A DNA stretch of 53,768 nucleotides from Oceanobacillus alkalisoli (GCF_021556485.1 NZ_JAKGBW010000024.1:1-53768); one strand, 5' to 3'; shown: positions 1 to 8,990, numbered from the stretch's first letter. Notes: generated by a model from the sequence alone, not told the origin. Made by a program: numbers and translations.

Positions 1-81
1 GAATTTTATAATGAAGAACGATACCAAACGAAATTAAACAGCCTAACACCGTTAGAATATCGGTACCAGGCTGCGGCATAG
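1..81 (+). pseudogene. C-terminal end of an IS3-family transposase (cut by the window edge)
   Basis: The first 26 codons read in frame from base 1 and end at TAG 79-81. The peptide ends YNEERYQTKLNSLTPLEYR followed by YQAAA, which matches the usual C-terminus of IS3-family (IS150-like) DDE transposases, where an NxxRxQxKLxxLxPxEYR motif closes the protein. Only the tail is visible, so completeness and the DDE residues cannot be judged. The terminal repeat follows directly downstream. Confidence 0.75.
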
Positions 82-97
82 ATTTTTATTTTTTTAC

Positions 98-122
98 TGT
101 CCACTTGACAGGGCGCAGTTCA
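98..122 (+). mobile_element. Right terminal inverted repeat of the IS3-family element
   Basis: The stretch TGTCCACTTGACAGGGCGCA plus GTTCA lies just after the transposase stop. Read on the minus strand it starts TGAACTGCGCCCTGTCAAGT and ends GGACA, the TG...CA end type with an AAGTGGACA core seen in many IS3-family insertion sequences. The other end lies outside the window. Confidence 0.6.
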
Positions 123-145
123 CAGAGCATTTGTCCCACTTCCGT

Positions 146-706
146 TCATCTTTCTTCATTTTCTGCCCATACTTTAAAATCTACCGCCGTCTCCAATTCC
201 CGAAGAATCTTACTATCATGGAATGAAGTAGTCGCTTTAACCGTATAGTATCCCGGAGGAAAATCGCATCTATCTTTAAAATCCTCGATAAACTCCACAT
301 GTTGCTCATCCTCAAGTTCAAAAGAAAAGACTCCTTGCTTTAAATACTTCTCCCGATACGCCTCTCCTCCCGCAAGCTCTGTCTCAATTCCAATCTCCTG
401 CACAGCAAACGGAACCACATAATCCCGCACCTGTTCCTTAATCTCAAATAATATCGCTGACGAAGCGTGCGTAATCTTAATCTCTCCTTTTCCGGTATAA
501 GTAATCTCTCCATACAGTTCGATCTTTTCGCCTGCTTCATATTCCTCCTTAGCGCTTACAAGCTGGAATACAAAAGTATCCTCCACTGTTTCATCAAACG
601 TTTGTTTAACTTTATAGTCCTTTACATCTTCATTCGTCACTTCATTTACCGCCCCACAGCCTGCGAGTATAAAAAGGAAGCAGAATAGCACAACTCTCAC
701 TTTCAT
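146..706 (-). CDS. Predicted lipoprotein of unknown function, 186 aa
   Basis: The N-terminus MKVRVVLFCFLFILAGCG is a short basic and hydrophobic signal with lipobox LAGC, so Cys17 should be lipidated after cleavage and the protein anchored outside the membrane. The mature part is acidic and predicted to be beta-rich (EYEAGEKIELYGEITYTG is typical of an Ig-like or BsuPI-like strand pattern). The start is supported by AGAGGAGGG nine bases upstream of ATG. It ends 24 bp from the IS terminal repeat and runs away from topB. I recognise no specific family; a secreted Ig-like domain is an inference from strand pattern only. Confidence 0.7.
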   Translation of the reverse strand: MKVRVVLFCFLFILAGCGAVNEVTNEDVKDYKVKQTFDETVEDTFVFQLVSAKEEYEAGEKIELYGEITYTGKGEIKITHASSAILFEIKEQVRDYVVPFAVQEIGIETELAGGEAYREKYLKQGVFSFELEDEQHVEFIEDFKDRCDFPPGYYTVKATTSFHDSKILRELETAVDFKVWAENEER

Positions 707-865
707 CCAGCAAGCCCTCCTCTGTAAAAATAAAACACGCTACATAATAAGACGTTTACAAAGCGAATTAAGTTTCATTTCCCGCTGCGTTATATAGTAA
801 CCAACAACAAACATTTATGTTAAAGTAAGAAGAGATATCTTTTACAAGAAGAAAGGATTTTACAA

Positions 866-1198
866 ATGAGTAAAACAGTAGTACTAGCTGAAAAACCTTC
901 TGTCGGCCGTGACATCGCCCGTGTTCTCCAATGTAATAAAAAAGGTAACGGTTACCTGGAAGGTTCCAAATATATTGTAACTTGGGCCCTCGGTCATTTG
1001 ATTACGCTCGCTGATCCGGAAGTGTATGATGATAAATATAAAACATGGAAACTCGACGATCTTCCAATGCTTCCACCCCATTTGAAATTAGTCGTCATTA
1101 AGAAAACTAGTAAACAATTTCAATCCGTTAAAAGCCAGTTGAACCGGAAAGATGTGAAAGACATTGTCGTTGCAACAGATCCAGATATATCTCTATAA
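866..1198 (+). pseudogene. topB: 5' part of chromosomal DNA topoisomerase III, interrupted
   Basis: Codons 1-105 encode the start of a TOPRIM domain ([15 protein letters not shown], then IVTWALGHL) and end at VVATD. After Asp105 the frame runs into the mobile element (PDISL, then TAA 1196-1198). The continuation AGREGEHVARW begins at 40333 in the same frame, so the intact protein would have been 725 residues. The split removes the rest of the TOPRIM acidic motif and the catalytic tyrosine, so this fragment cannot function. The start is supported by AGAAAGGATTT upstream of ATG. A complete second topB lies inside the element. Confidence 0.93.
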
Positions 1199-1203
1199 AT
1201 GTA

Positions 1204-1323
1204 TATGTGCATAATAAATAATTCTATCCTTATTGGGATATTAGATAGGTATCTTGTGATAGCCTGATTTGCACATAAATAAAAAATGCACGTAAATCTA
1301 GATGGTTAATCTAATTATGTGCA
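1204..1323. repeat. Left-end cluster of ATGTGCA-type motifs
   Basis: Four copies of ATGTGCA or a close variant lie in the first 145 bp of the element: 1205-1211 (plus), 1270-1276 (minus, TGCACAT), 1287-1293 (minus, TGCACGT) and 1317-1323 (plus). Matching copies occur at the other end (40140-40146, 40296-40302, 40311-40317). Their restriction to both ends suggests binding sites for the recombinases or the HTH-array protein. The function is inferred. Confidence 0.5.
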
Positions 1324-1329
1324 TTTTTT
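1281..1329 (-). terminator. Terminator-like hairpin downstream of the ABC-3C operon
   Basis: AAAAAATGCAC (1281-1291) pairs with GTGCATTTTTT (1319-1329), and an inner TAGAT/ATCTA continues the stem. The A- and T-tracts on the two sides make it able to stop transcription in both directions. It follows the ABC ATPase gene that ends at 1357 and isolates the element from topB transcription. It also contains two of the ATGTGCA motifs. Confidence 0.6.
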
Positions 1330-1356
1330 ATTTTAATTCTAGACCCACTTTAAATC

Positions 1357-3696
1357 CTATTTATAAAAATGTTCTTTAACATTAATTTGTGTAGTTCGAT
1401 ATCCATATTTTGAGAATTTATATCTAATGTAAAGTGAAACCTGATTATCATGAGTCGACAAAATTATTTGCTGTCTTTCAAAGTCATTCCTTAATAGTTC
1501 CACGAAGGATGCCATGTTCATCTCGTCCATTGTTTGTACCGGGTCGTCGATAAGAAGAGTATTAATCCCACTGTTATTATATACTTTGTTTAATGCCAAG
1601 GTAAAAGCGAGTACTGTAGCAGTTAATTGCCCCGAACTAAAGCTATGTACTATATCATGATCTGTCTTTTGTGGTGGCACGAATCGTATTGCTTTAATCT
1701 TAGATTCTTTGCCCTCTTTGATTTGCTCATGAATAAAAACACCAATTCCACGTTGGTAATTTTGAATTATTTTACCGGTATAAATAAAGAAAGGAATTTC
1801 TATTTCTTTAATCATTTTTGAACGATAATTTTCTATTTTATTATTATAAATTTGTATAGCTCTATCAATTGCGTCAAACGCTTTTTTTATTACTTTATAT
1901 TTCTCTTTTAGATCGTTATATTTTTGATACTGCAAATTTGATTGTAAAAAGTATAAATAGTTTAGATAAGCCTTTTTCAAATTAAACTTTGTAACATCGA
2001 CTTCTGCTAGTAGCTCATCATTTTTCTCAAATGTGTTATTATATATATCTTTTAGTTCATCATACTTTTCGAAATCAAAGTCGCCTGTACTTTTTAAACT
2101 TTCCCTAAGTTTTTCTCTAACTAATTCAATTCTTGTCGGTAAATCATCAAAGGTTTTTAGCTCACTATATGCAATTTCTTCAATGTTAATAGATAAGCTA
2201 TCGAAAAATTCCTTTGCTTTTGTTTTATTAAAACCTTTTTCAAATCTACTTCTTAAGATTTCGTATTTCTCACTATCAATTAAATTAATAGTAAACGTTT
2301 TTATATCTTCAATTAATTTGTCCATTACATTGGTATATAATTCATTAATAAGTTTTGAAGCCTCATTTGAAGCCTCATCTTGTTTTTCTTGAAATAGTTT
2401 AGTTTGAATAGATATTTGATTGGTTAATTCAACATTATCTTCCCATTCTTTTCCGCATAGTGGGCAAGAATCATTAGGAACCTCTTGAGCCATAATAAGC
2501 CTCTCAAAATTATTTTTTAATTGTTCTCTAGTATTAAGAAGACTAGTAATCATGGTGGACAGTTGATTGGAGTTTTTGTTTAAGTTCCTTATTATTGTTA
2601 ATTTATCTTTTAACCCTTCCAGAGTTATCGGAAAATCAAAGTATTTATGAAGAACATTCCAATTGATATTTTGATTCAGAATATCCCGTTGTTCAATTAA
2701 GGTAAGATAATTATTTAATTTTTTCTTCAGTTCATGCTCTTTCCTGAATTCTTCCATTTTTTCGTAGAAGTGATAAAGCAGTAACGCATCCTTGATTCTC
2801 TCATCATTATTGATTAAAGCGTTAACGCTTTCATTAAAATACATAGCTTTAAATGAATCTATATTTCGAATCAAATATTCAAAGGCGTCTATTCGATTGA
2901 AATAGACATCCTTCTGGTTGAGGTCTAAGGGTTTAACATCAAGCTGATCCCACGTCTCTTTTTTACTTACTGTTTGTGGAAGAAGTCGGAAATACTCTAC
3001 TTTATCTTGTTTTTTATTTACCGTATTGAAATCCAAATTCTTTTCTAATTGTTTTATTTCTGTGTCCATTGATCCCAAGTTTCTAGACATTTTATTCTTT
3101 GCTTTCACTAATTTCGTTCGCTCGTTCTCTTCCTTTTCAATATTGAAAAGCTTGCTAATCATCTTCATTCTATCGTCTTCATTACGCTTTAAAAAATGAG
3201 CACTTTCTTCTTGTTCAATATAGTTATACAATCCATAGGCGTTTTGAAAATCTTCTAATCCTAGAATTTCCTCAACTGATTCAATCTCATTATCCTTTGT
3301 TAATTTCTCGTCAATATTATTTAATAAATGTATAGTCGAAGGGAAGACATCAGGTCTTTTTTTAATTCTAGTTAATTCAATATGATTAATTTTTCTCCCT
3401 ATAATTTTACTTTCTTGAGAATCCTCTTTATTGAGTTTAATTTTAATAATTATTGGGTTATACTGGTTTTTTGCGAATAAATAATCGTCATAACCTTTAT
3501 TCCCATCAGTGATTTTGATATTCGCTATCCTTCTGATTTCTCCTGTTAAAACCAATTCAATGGCATCAAAAATTGATGTTTTTCCGAATCCGTTTGGTCC
3601 ATCTAGGACAGTTAAATCCTTATCCTTTAAATCCAGATAGCACTTTTCAATAGATTTAAAGTTTTTAATATATATTTCTTTTATTTTATAGCCCAT
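1357..3696 (-). CDS. SbcC/RecF-like ABC ATPase of an ABC-3C-type system, 779 aa
   Basis: This is an SMC/Rad50-like ATPase: Walker A GPNGFGKT at 33-40, a long alpha-helical middle with a CPLC motif at 411-414 that resembles a zinc hook, signature SSGQ near 687, Walker B LLIDDP at 714-719 and H-loop STHD near 749. It should dimerise on ATP and act on DNA or nucleoprotein. It is the last gene of a three-gene operon and overlaps the previous gene by 11 bases. The start is ATG with GGAGG nine bases upstream. ABC ATPase plus small middle protein plus nuclease-like protein is the layout of ABC three-component (ABC-3C) conflict systems. The defence role is inferred from this architecture, not shown. 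Confidence 0.8.
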   Translation of the reverse strand: MGYKIKEIYIKNFKSIEKCYLDLKDKDLTVLDGPNGFGKTSIFDAIELVLTGEIRRIANIKITDGNKGYDDYLFAKNQYNPIIIKIKLNKEDSQESKIIGRKINHIELTRIKKRPDVFPSTIHLLNNIDEKLTKDNEIESVEEILGLEDFQNAYGLYNYIEQEESAHFLKRNEDDRMKMISKLFNIEKEENERTKLVKAKNKMSRNLGSMDTEIKQLEKNLDFNTVNKKQDKVEYFRLLPQTVSKKETWDQLDVKPLDLNQKDVYFNRIDAFEYLIRNIDSFKAMYFNESVNALINNDERIKDALLLYHFYEKMEEFRKEHELKKKLNNYLTLIEQRDILNQNINWNVLHKYFDFPITLEGLKDKLTIIRNLNKNSNQLSTMITSLLNTREQLKNNFERLIMAQEVPNDSCPLCGKEWEDNVELTNQISIQTKLFQEKQDEASNEASKLINELYTNVMDKLIEDIKTFTINLIDSEKYEILRSRFEKGFNKTKAKEFFDSLSINIEEIAYSELKTFDDLPTRIELVREKLRESLKSTGDFDFEKYDELKDIYNNTFEKNDELLAEVDVTKFNLKKAYLNYLYFLQSNLQYQKYNDLKEKYKVIKKAFDAIDRAIQIYNNKIENYRSKMIKEIEIPFFIYTGKIIQNYQRGIGVFIHEQIKEGKESKIKAIRFVPPQKTDHDIVHSFSSGQLTATVLAFTLALNKVYNNSGINTLLIDDPVQTMDEMNMASFVELLRNDFERQQIILSTHDNQVSLYIRYKFSKYGYRTTQINVKEHFYK

Positions 3697-4402
3697 CCAT
3701 ATTAACCTCCAGTACGTTCAGGATTTCATTCCACTCTATATCTTCATCCCGCATTTCTAGAATCTTATTAACTATATTTTTATCTTCGGCAGTTATCTCA
3801 CTCTCAATTTCTTTAGAAATGTTAGGAAGTTCCTCCTTATTAACTACCAACTTTAAAAATGGAAGTTTAATATATATTTTTGAAATTAAATCATAAAGTT
3901 TTGCATTAGCTGATTCGCCTATATCCCTATCTTCTTTAAAAGAACTAAATAACTGTTTATTAGTTATCATTGTATCTAATTGTTTAATAATATTTTCTTC
4001 CGAATTTAATTTTCCTTTCAATATATTACTTTGTTCAATGGTAAAGGGAAGCATATATTTCTTGAAATGAAAGGGATCTTCTTCAAAGTCGTAAATCTTT
4101 CGATTAAATTCATCAGTGTACTGTATAACTTTCCTCTCTACAACTAATAGTAGAGAAAGATTCTTATCCACACCGGGATACTCTTGAGTGTAAAGAATTT
4201 CATCTAGAATATCATCAAATATTCTTTCTAACTGTTTTAATTCCAATTTTTCTTCCTTTATAGCCATCGTTAAATAAAAATCGAACTTATCTCTTCTTAT
4301 TCTCTTCGAGAAAAACGCTTGATAATACTCATTAGATCTAACAATCTGATTATCTATTTGGAATCCAGAATCAATAAATATTTTCCTTATAATCTCAATC
4401 AC
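3686..4402 (-). CDS. ABC-3C middle component candidate, 238 aa
   Basis: A soluble, charged, mostly helical protein with no catalytic motif that I recognise. It sits between the nuclease-like gene and the ABC ATPase gene, starting one base after the first and overlapping the second by 11 bases. Genes of this size in this position are called middle components of ABC-3C systems and are thought to bridge sensor and effector. The start is GTG (4402) preceded by AAGGAGG nine bases upstream, placed over the stop of the preceding gene, which indicates translational coupling. The assignment rests on context and length; the sequence alone gives no function. Confidence 0.6.
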   Translation of the reverse strand: MIEIIRKIFIDSGFQIDNQIVRSNEYYQAFFSKRIRRDKFDFYLTMAIKEEKLELKQLERIFDDILDEILYTQEYPGVDKNLSLLLVVERKVIQYTDEFNRKIYDFEEDPFHFKKYMLPFTIEQSNILKGKLNSEENIIKQLDTMITNKQLFSSFKEDRDIGESANAKLYDLISKIYIKLPFLKLVVNKEELPNISKEIESEITAEDKNIVNKILEMRDEDIEWNEILNVLEVNMDGL

Positions 4403-4403
4403 C

Positions 4404-5807
4404 CTAGAGTTCCTCCTTCAACTTTTCAATTTCCAAAAAGTAAATCTTTTTTAAGTCAGTTATAGTACTTTTACGGTCAATTTCTGTAATTACATCTGAA
4501 CTCCTATCCGACTGAACCCTGGTAATATTTCCTTCGAAAACGTTATTAATAGAGCTATTGATATAGCCATCTATATCAAATAACATATTAAACATTTCAT
4601 CATTTGTGTTGAGGTTTCTATAAATTTCTCTGCCTAATCTATTATGGGCATTTTTGCCTTTACTATTTATTGTTGAAAGGGCATAAAATTCTCTTCCTGC
4701 CTGAATAACGTAAGCAGAGTCAAGATCCGTGGTAACATTTATTTTTTTAGCAAATGAAATAAGAGCGTGTATAAAACTATCGCGTACCCCATCAGGCTGC
4801 ATGATTCTTCTTAATTCACTAATGTTTATCTCTTTTTTACTTTCAGATATTAAATGAGGGGTTAATTTTCTACATAATAAATAGAAATCCTCTGGCGTGA
4901 ATTCTTTCAAATTTTTTAAATGTGTCCTCCAAGTTTCATGAGACTCATCATCTTCAACCCCGTAGTCAATACAATACTCATTGAATGCATCAACAATCTC
5001 ATGAATTAGCAAACTTGAGATTGTTTTGTTATCAAATCGGAAAACGCTCTCATTAAGTAGAATGTCAAGAAACGTCTCAAAACTTACAAGTACTTTTTGA
5101 GTCCCAAGCATCTTCAAATGATCTTTATGAATCATTTCTTCGATTAGATTTATGAAGTTTGAATACATGAAGTATTCGTTCTCAACAGTGGCACCAAGTT
5201 TTCGAAACTGTAGATCTGTACACTTTATGTAAAATTTCCTTATCTCATCTAGAATCATTTCTTTAATATCATTAATTTTTATAACACGTTCAAACTGAAC
5301 TGGGCCTGAATTACACGATATTTTTAATTTCTTATAAAAGTCATCAAAATTATCGTCTTCAAATATCAACTGTTTATAAGTCGCCAACTCTTTCTTCTTG
5401 TTGGATACATTATAATTTTTTAGTCCTTTACGTAGTTCCTCTTTATCAAATGTTTTAATTTCCACAGCAGTATGCAAGTTTACTTCTTCTACAGTTGGAT
5501 ATTTTGCAAGCTTTCCTAAAAGGTTTATAGTAGCTTCATTATACGAACCAATAGTGTTAGTCTCCGGTTTTGCTTTGACTTGATGTAAAGAGACATGGTT
5601 ACCGTCCTTAATAATTGAAAAGTCCTCCAGGTATTCTATCTCTAATTCATATTTTTTTATTTCTTCTACCCTTGGATAATAATGATTCAAATATTTTAAG
5701 ACAGTGTATATTGCAACTTTACCTTGGTATATAAAGCCACTCCAGCTTGAAGATGCTTTATCAATATCGACTTCATCAATTGCATGGCTTTTAATATCTA
5801 TGCTCAC
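4404..5807 (-). CDS. ABC-3C effector candidate with N-terminal PD-(D/E)xK-like nuclease domain, 467 aa
   Basis: The N-terminal 80 residues contain SWSGFIYQGKVAIY (22-34) and then ELEIEYLEDFSI...HQVKA (54-79). YQGK followed by ED and Q-x-K resembles the dsDNA-nuclease fold of Cap4/DUF4297-like proteins and of many ABC-3C effectors, where acidic residues and QVK form the metal site. The remaining 390 residues are helical with no motif I know. It is the first gene of the operon; the start is GTG with AGGAGG upstream, and a divergent gap of 140 bp separates it from the topB terminator. The likely action is DNA cleavage on activation by the ATPase partner. Nuclease activity is inferred. Confidence 0.65.
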   Translation of the reverse strand: MSIDIKSHAIDEVDIDKASSSWSGFIYQGKVAIYTVLKYLNHYYPRVEEIKKYELEIEYLEDFSIIKDGNHVSLHQVKAKPETNTIGSYNEATINLLGKLAKYPTVEEVNLHTAVEIKTFDKEELRKGLKNYNVSNKKKELATYKQLIFEDDNFDDFYKKLKISCNSGPVQFERVIKINDIKEMILDEIRKFYIKCTDLQFRKLGATVENEYFMYSNFINLIEEMIHKDHLKMLGTQKVLVSFETFLDILLNESVFRFDNKTISSLLIHEIVDAFNEYCIDYGVEDDESHETWRTHLKNLKEFTPEDFYLLCRKLTPHLISESKKEINISELRRIMQPDGVRDSFIHALISFAKKINVTTDLDSAYVIQAGREFYALSTINSKGKNAHNRLGREIYRNLNTNDEMFNMLFDIDGYINSSINNVFEGNITRVQSDRSSDVITEIDRKSTITDLKKIYFLEIEKLKEEL

Positions 5808-5950
5808 CTTAACGCCTCCTATTACTCCACTCTATTACTCTATGTTTTTTAATTCAAAGATTACTTATAATACCCTCATATACACTTTATCACAGTTAAT
5901 TGAATGATTCATAAAACTTCTGTTACTAATAGAATTTGATGAAAAAAACA

Positions 5951-5973
5951 AAAAAGCCCTAAGTATAGGGCTT
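5951..5973 (-). terminator. Rho-independent terminator of the element's topB
   Basis: AAGCCCTA and TAGGGCTT form an 8-bp stem with a 4-base loop, followed on the minus strand by a run of T residues. It lies 8 bp after the stop of the minus-strand topB and upstream of the ABC-3C operon, so it separates the two transcription units. Confidence 0.85.
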
Positions 5974-5980
5974 AAAACAA

Positions 5981-8128
5981 TTACTTCTTCCACTTCGCTA
6001 GTGCATCTGCAAAAGGATTATTTTTAAATCCATCATCTTGTTTTTTGATATATTTATTAATTTCCTTTTTCGATACACGAGTATTTTGTGTTTTCTTCTT
6101 ACGTTTCTGGAAAGTTTCAAGCTTTTCATTATGACCACAAACACATCTGAATGTTTGTCCTTTACCTTCTCCATATAGTTTCAATCGCTTTTTACAATTC
6201 GGGCAGCGTGCATTCGTATTTTTATAAATGTTTTTCTTATAATTACAAGACTGATCTTTACAACGTAACATTTTACCGTGTCGATTTTCTATTTCTAACA
6301 TTAGTTCATCACAACGAGGACACTTTGTTCCTGTTATATTATCATGCTTAAATGTTGCTTCCATATTTTTAATTTGTTGTACAATGTCTTTAGTATATAC
6401 TTTAATTTCCGTGATAAATTGTTCTTTTTTCAATTGCCCTTTTTCAATTTGGATAAGTTTTTTCTCCCATTCAGCAGTTAGTGCTGGGGATCTTAAATCC
6501 TCAGGAGCAAGCTCTAGTAATTGTTTGCCTGTTTTTGTTAAATAAAGGTACTTACCTCGTAACTCCATGTATTGACCATTAATAAGCTTTTCAATAATAT
6601 CCGCACGAGTCGCAACTGTCCCAATTCCTCCAACGGCTTGAAGTGTTTTAGTGACTTGCTTTTTCACATTCTCCATATATTTTGTTGGATTTTCCATTGC
6701 TTTTAGTAAAGTGCCTTCTGTTAATCGTTCTGGTGGAGTTGTTTCACCTTCAGTCATTATACACGTAACATCTAATTTCTCTCCTTTTTGGAGCTCTTTT
6801 GCAACTTTTGTTTTCTTTTCCCCATAAATTTCTTTCCACCCAAGTTGTATGGTTGTATTTTCTTTTGTGGAAAACTTTTCACCTTGTACTTCCACAGTTA
6901 CACGTGTTTCCTCATAGTCAAATGGATCTGATAATACTGCTAAAAAGCGCTTGACGACTAAATCATAAACCTTTCGTTCATTGCTTCCTAAAGCATCCAA
7001 ATTCACTGGCTCTTCTGTAGGGATAATCGCATGGTGATCACTAACTTCCTTATCATTCACAACAGACTTAGGCAATTGAAACTTTTTGTGTATGATTTTC
7101 TTTGCATACGAAGCATATTCACCTACACCACATGCATCAATCCGGTCTTTTAGAGTTGGAATAATATCTGTAGTAATCACGCGTGAGTCCGTTCGCGGAT
7201 ATGTCAATACTTTATGTCGCTCATATAATTGTTGCATCGCACGTAAAGTCTGTTTCCCTGAGAAACCAAAAATACGATTTGCATCCCTTTGCAACTCTGT
7301 TAAATCATATAATTGAGGCGCAAATTGTTTCTTTTGCTTTTTCTCCACTATTTGTACAGTAGCTACTTTATCTTTTAGCTTTTGATGGAGTAGTTTTGCT
7401 TTTTCCTTTTTGAAAATCCGTGAATTGTTTTTTGCGTCATGCCATCCAAGTGTCATGCCATTTTTTGTTTTTAATTGTAGGCCATAATATTTTTTTGGAC
7501 GGAAATTTCGAATTTCTTCTTCGCGTTTGGCGATGATTCCAAGTGTTGGTGTTTGTACACGTCCTGCAGATAATTGTGCATTAAATTTAGTTGTTAATGC
7601 CCTTGTAGCATTTAAACCAACATACCAATCTGCCTCCGCCCGTGCCACGGCTGCAGCATATAAGTTTTCATATTGTTTCCCTGGTTTTAAATTCTTAAAT
7701 CCCTCACGAATGGCTTTGTCCGTTACAGAAGAAATCCAAAGTCGTTTAATAGGTTTATTTACTTTAGCATTTTCAATAATCCAACGAGCAACTAATTCTC
7801 CCTCACGTGCAGCATCTGTAGCAATAATTATATCCCTAACATCAGAACGATTTAATTGATTCTTAATTAAGTTGAATTGTTTGCTAGTTTTCTTTATAGT
7901 CGTTAGCTTTAACTTAGGGGGGATCATCGGTAGTTCGTCTAGTTTCCATGTTTTGTATTTGATATCGTAAGATTCCGGATCAGCAAGAGTAACTAAATGG
8001 CCAAGTGCCCAAGTTACGATATATTCATTACTTTCAAAATAACCATTACCTTTTTTATGACAGTTTAGAACCCGAGCAATATCTCTAGCAACGGATGGTT
8101 TTTCAGCTAATATAAGACTTTTTTTCAT
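5981..8128 (-). CDS. topB: DNA topoisomerase III carried by the element, 715 aa
   Basis: A complete type IA topoisomerase that relaxes or decatenates DNA through a tyrosine-linked single-strand break. Visible: TOPRIM start LAEKPSVARDIARVL, acidic motif ATDAAREGELVARW (about 103-116), active-site region VLTYPRTDSRVI (Tyr in the TYPRTDS motif), ERLTEGTLLKAMENP, and a C-terminal Cys region CPRCDELM...CPNCKKRL...CVCG forming zinc ribbons. It has the same domain order and nearly the same length as the reconstructed host protein (715 against 725). Over the first 105 residues 78 are identical. Its DNA is more AT-rich than the host copy, so it is a homologue that arrived with the element and not a recent duplicate. 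It probably supplies Topo III to a host whose own gene is broken. Confidence 0.95.
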   Translation of the reverse strand: MKKSLILAEKPSVARDIARVLNCHKKGNGYFESNEYIVTWALGHLVTLADPESYDIKYKTWKLDELPMIPPKLKLTTIKKTSKQFNLIKNQLNRSDVRDIIIATDAAREGELVARWIIENAKVNKPIKRLWISSVTDKAIREGFKNLKPGKQYENLYAAAVARAEADWYVGLNATRALTTKFNAQLSAGRVQTPTLGIIAKREEEIRNFRPKKYYGLQLKTKNGMTLGWHDAKNNSRIFKKEKAKLLHQKLKDKVATVQIVEKKQKKQFAPQLYDLTELQRDANRIFGFSGKQTLRAMQQLYERHKVLTYPRTDSRVITTDIIPTLKDRIDACGVGEYASYAKKIIHKKFQLPKSVVNDKEVSDHHAIIPTEEPVNLDALGSNERKVYDLVVKRFLAVLSDPFDYEETRVTVEVQGEKFSTKENTTIQLGWKEIYGEKKTKVAKELQKGEKLDVTCIMTEGETTPPERLTEGTLLKAMENPTKYMENVKKQVTKTLQAVGGIGTVATRADIIEKLINGQYMELRGKYLYLTKTGKQLLELAPEDLRSPALTAEWEKKLIQIEKGQLKKEQFITEIKVYTKDIVQQIKNMEATFKHDNITGTKCPRCDELMLEIENRHGKMLRCKDQSCNYKKNIYKNTNARCPNCKKRLKLYGEGKGQTFRCVCGHNEKLETFQKRKKKTQNTRVSKKEINKYIKKQDDGFKNNPFADALAKWKK

Positions 8129-8149
8129 TACTATTTAAACATCCTTTCA

Positions 8150-8340
8150 GTGAACATCAGCAATAAGTATAGCATAGTTCACATCAGTAACACTTACTAT
8201 GAGGATTTGATAGATACTGGCCTAAAATTATTCAAAGAACAAATGGAAGATCACAATGTATTATTCCAAAAAGATGATAAAGAAGTTTATATAAAAAAAT
8301 GTTAGAAAGAATAATTGAAGAAAAGACAGTTAGTCCGTAA
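8150..8340 (+). pseudogene. Small coding remnant upstream of the element's topB
   Basis: Frame 8150-8305 gives a 51-residue hydrophilic peptide ending KDDKEVYIKKC; one base shift at the A7 run (8293-8299) would extend it to YIKKMLERIIEEKTVSP and TAA 8338-8340. It has no ribosome site and overlaps the topB leader on the opposite strand. It looks like the decayed 3' end of a gene of unknown family. Confidence 0.3.
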
Positions 8341-8356
8341 TTAAGCTTGGAATTTA

Positions 8357-8938
8357 TTAATCATTATGTTTTCTTATATAAAATTTTAAGTCCAGTTCCT
8401 CAATTTTATTAGCAATCACTACCCTACCTGAGTTATAGATATCGGAATAATATTCATCGTCTATAATGCTACTTATTAATTCTAACTTTCCCAAAAGCAG
8501 ATATGTTTTCAGGATGTTAATTTCGTCATATTGATTTTTATAAAAATAGTCAACATTTTGTGCAAATTCCCTCGAAACTTTCCCAAACATTTTATCTAAA
8601 TTACTTCTATCAATTTTAAAATCAAATATACTTTTGTTGTTCTTATAAAATCTTTGATCTTTAGATATCAGTTCTAAATTACTGTCTAGAATCTTTTTTA
8701 AATAATAGTAGTAAGCAACAACTTCTGAACCTCTTTTAAGTGAGGATATCGTATAGGAACTAAATTCTGTTTCATCAAAATAGTATAGGGCATTATAAAA
8801 GGTATATAGCTCTTCTATTTCACTTAACATGTCCACATTTAAATACAATTTTGCTTCATTGCTTTCTCTAAAGTATGTTTTCAATTGCTCTGGTATATTC
8901 GCTTTGTGAATAAGATCATTCAATTCTTCACTCAACAT
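8357..8938 (-). CDS. Protein of unknown function, 193 aa, divergent from a C-protein-like regulator
   Basis: An acidic, largely helical soluble protein rich in Tyr, Leu and Glu (for example FYNALYYFDETEF and YYYYLKKILDSNLELI), with no membrane segment or catalytic motif I recognise. The start is ATG at 8938, chosen because GAGGTGATA precedes it; an upstream ATG at 8980 lacks a ribosome site. Its promoter region is shared with the divergent HTH gene and contains C-box-like operators. Restriction-modification controllers normally face methylase or nuclease genes, so this could be a regulated toxin or defence protein, but there is no sequence proof. Confidence 0.6.
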   Translation of the reverse strand: MLSEELNDLIHKANIPEQLKTYFRESNEAKLYLNVDMLSEIEELYTFYNALYYFDETEFSSYTISSLKRGSEVVAYYYYLKKILDSNLELISKDQRFYKNNKSIFDFKIDRSNLDKMFGKVSREFAQNVDYFYKNQYDEINILKTYLLLGKLELISSIIDDEYYSDIYNSGRVVIANKIEELDLKFYIRKHND

Positions 8939-8990
8939 TATCACCTCAAACTTTTTTAATCTAATGTTATCATAAAACACAGTTTTTGTA

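Noticed and set aside
5981-8128. topB as a marker of an integrative conjugative element
   Set aside because: Conjugative elements often carry topB, but no relaxase, coupling ATPase, secretion or replication gene is in the element; the recombinases are of Tn554 type.
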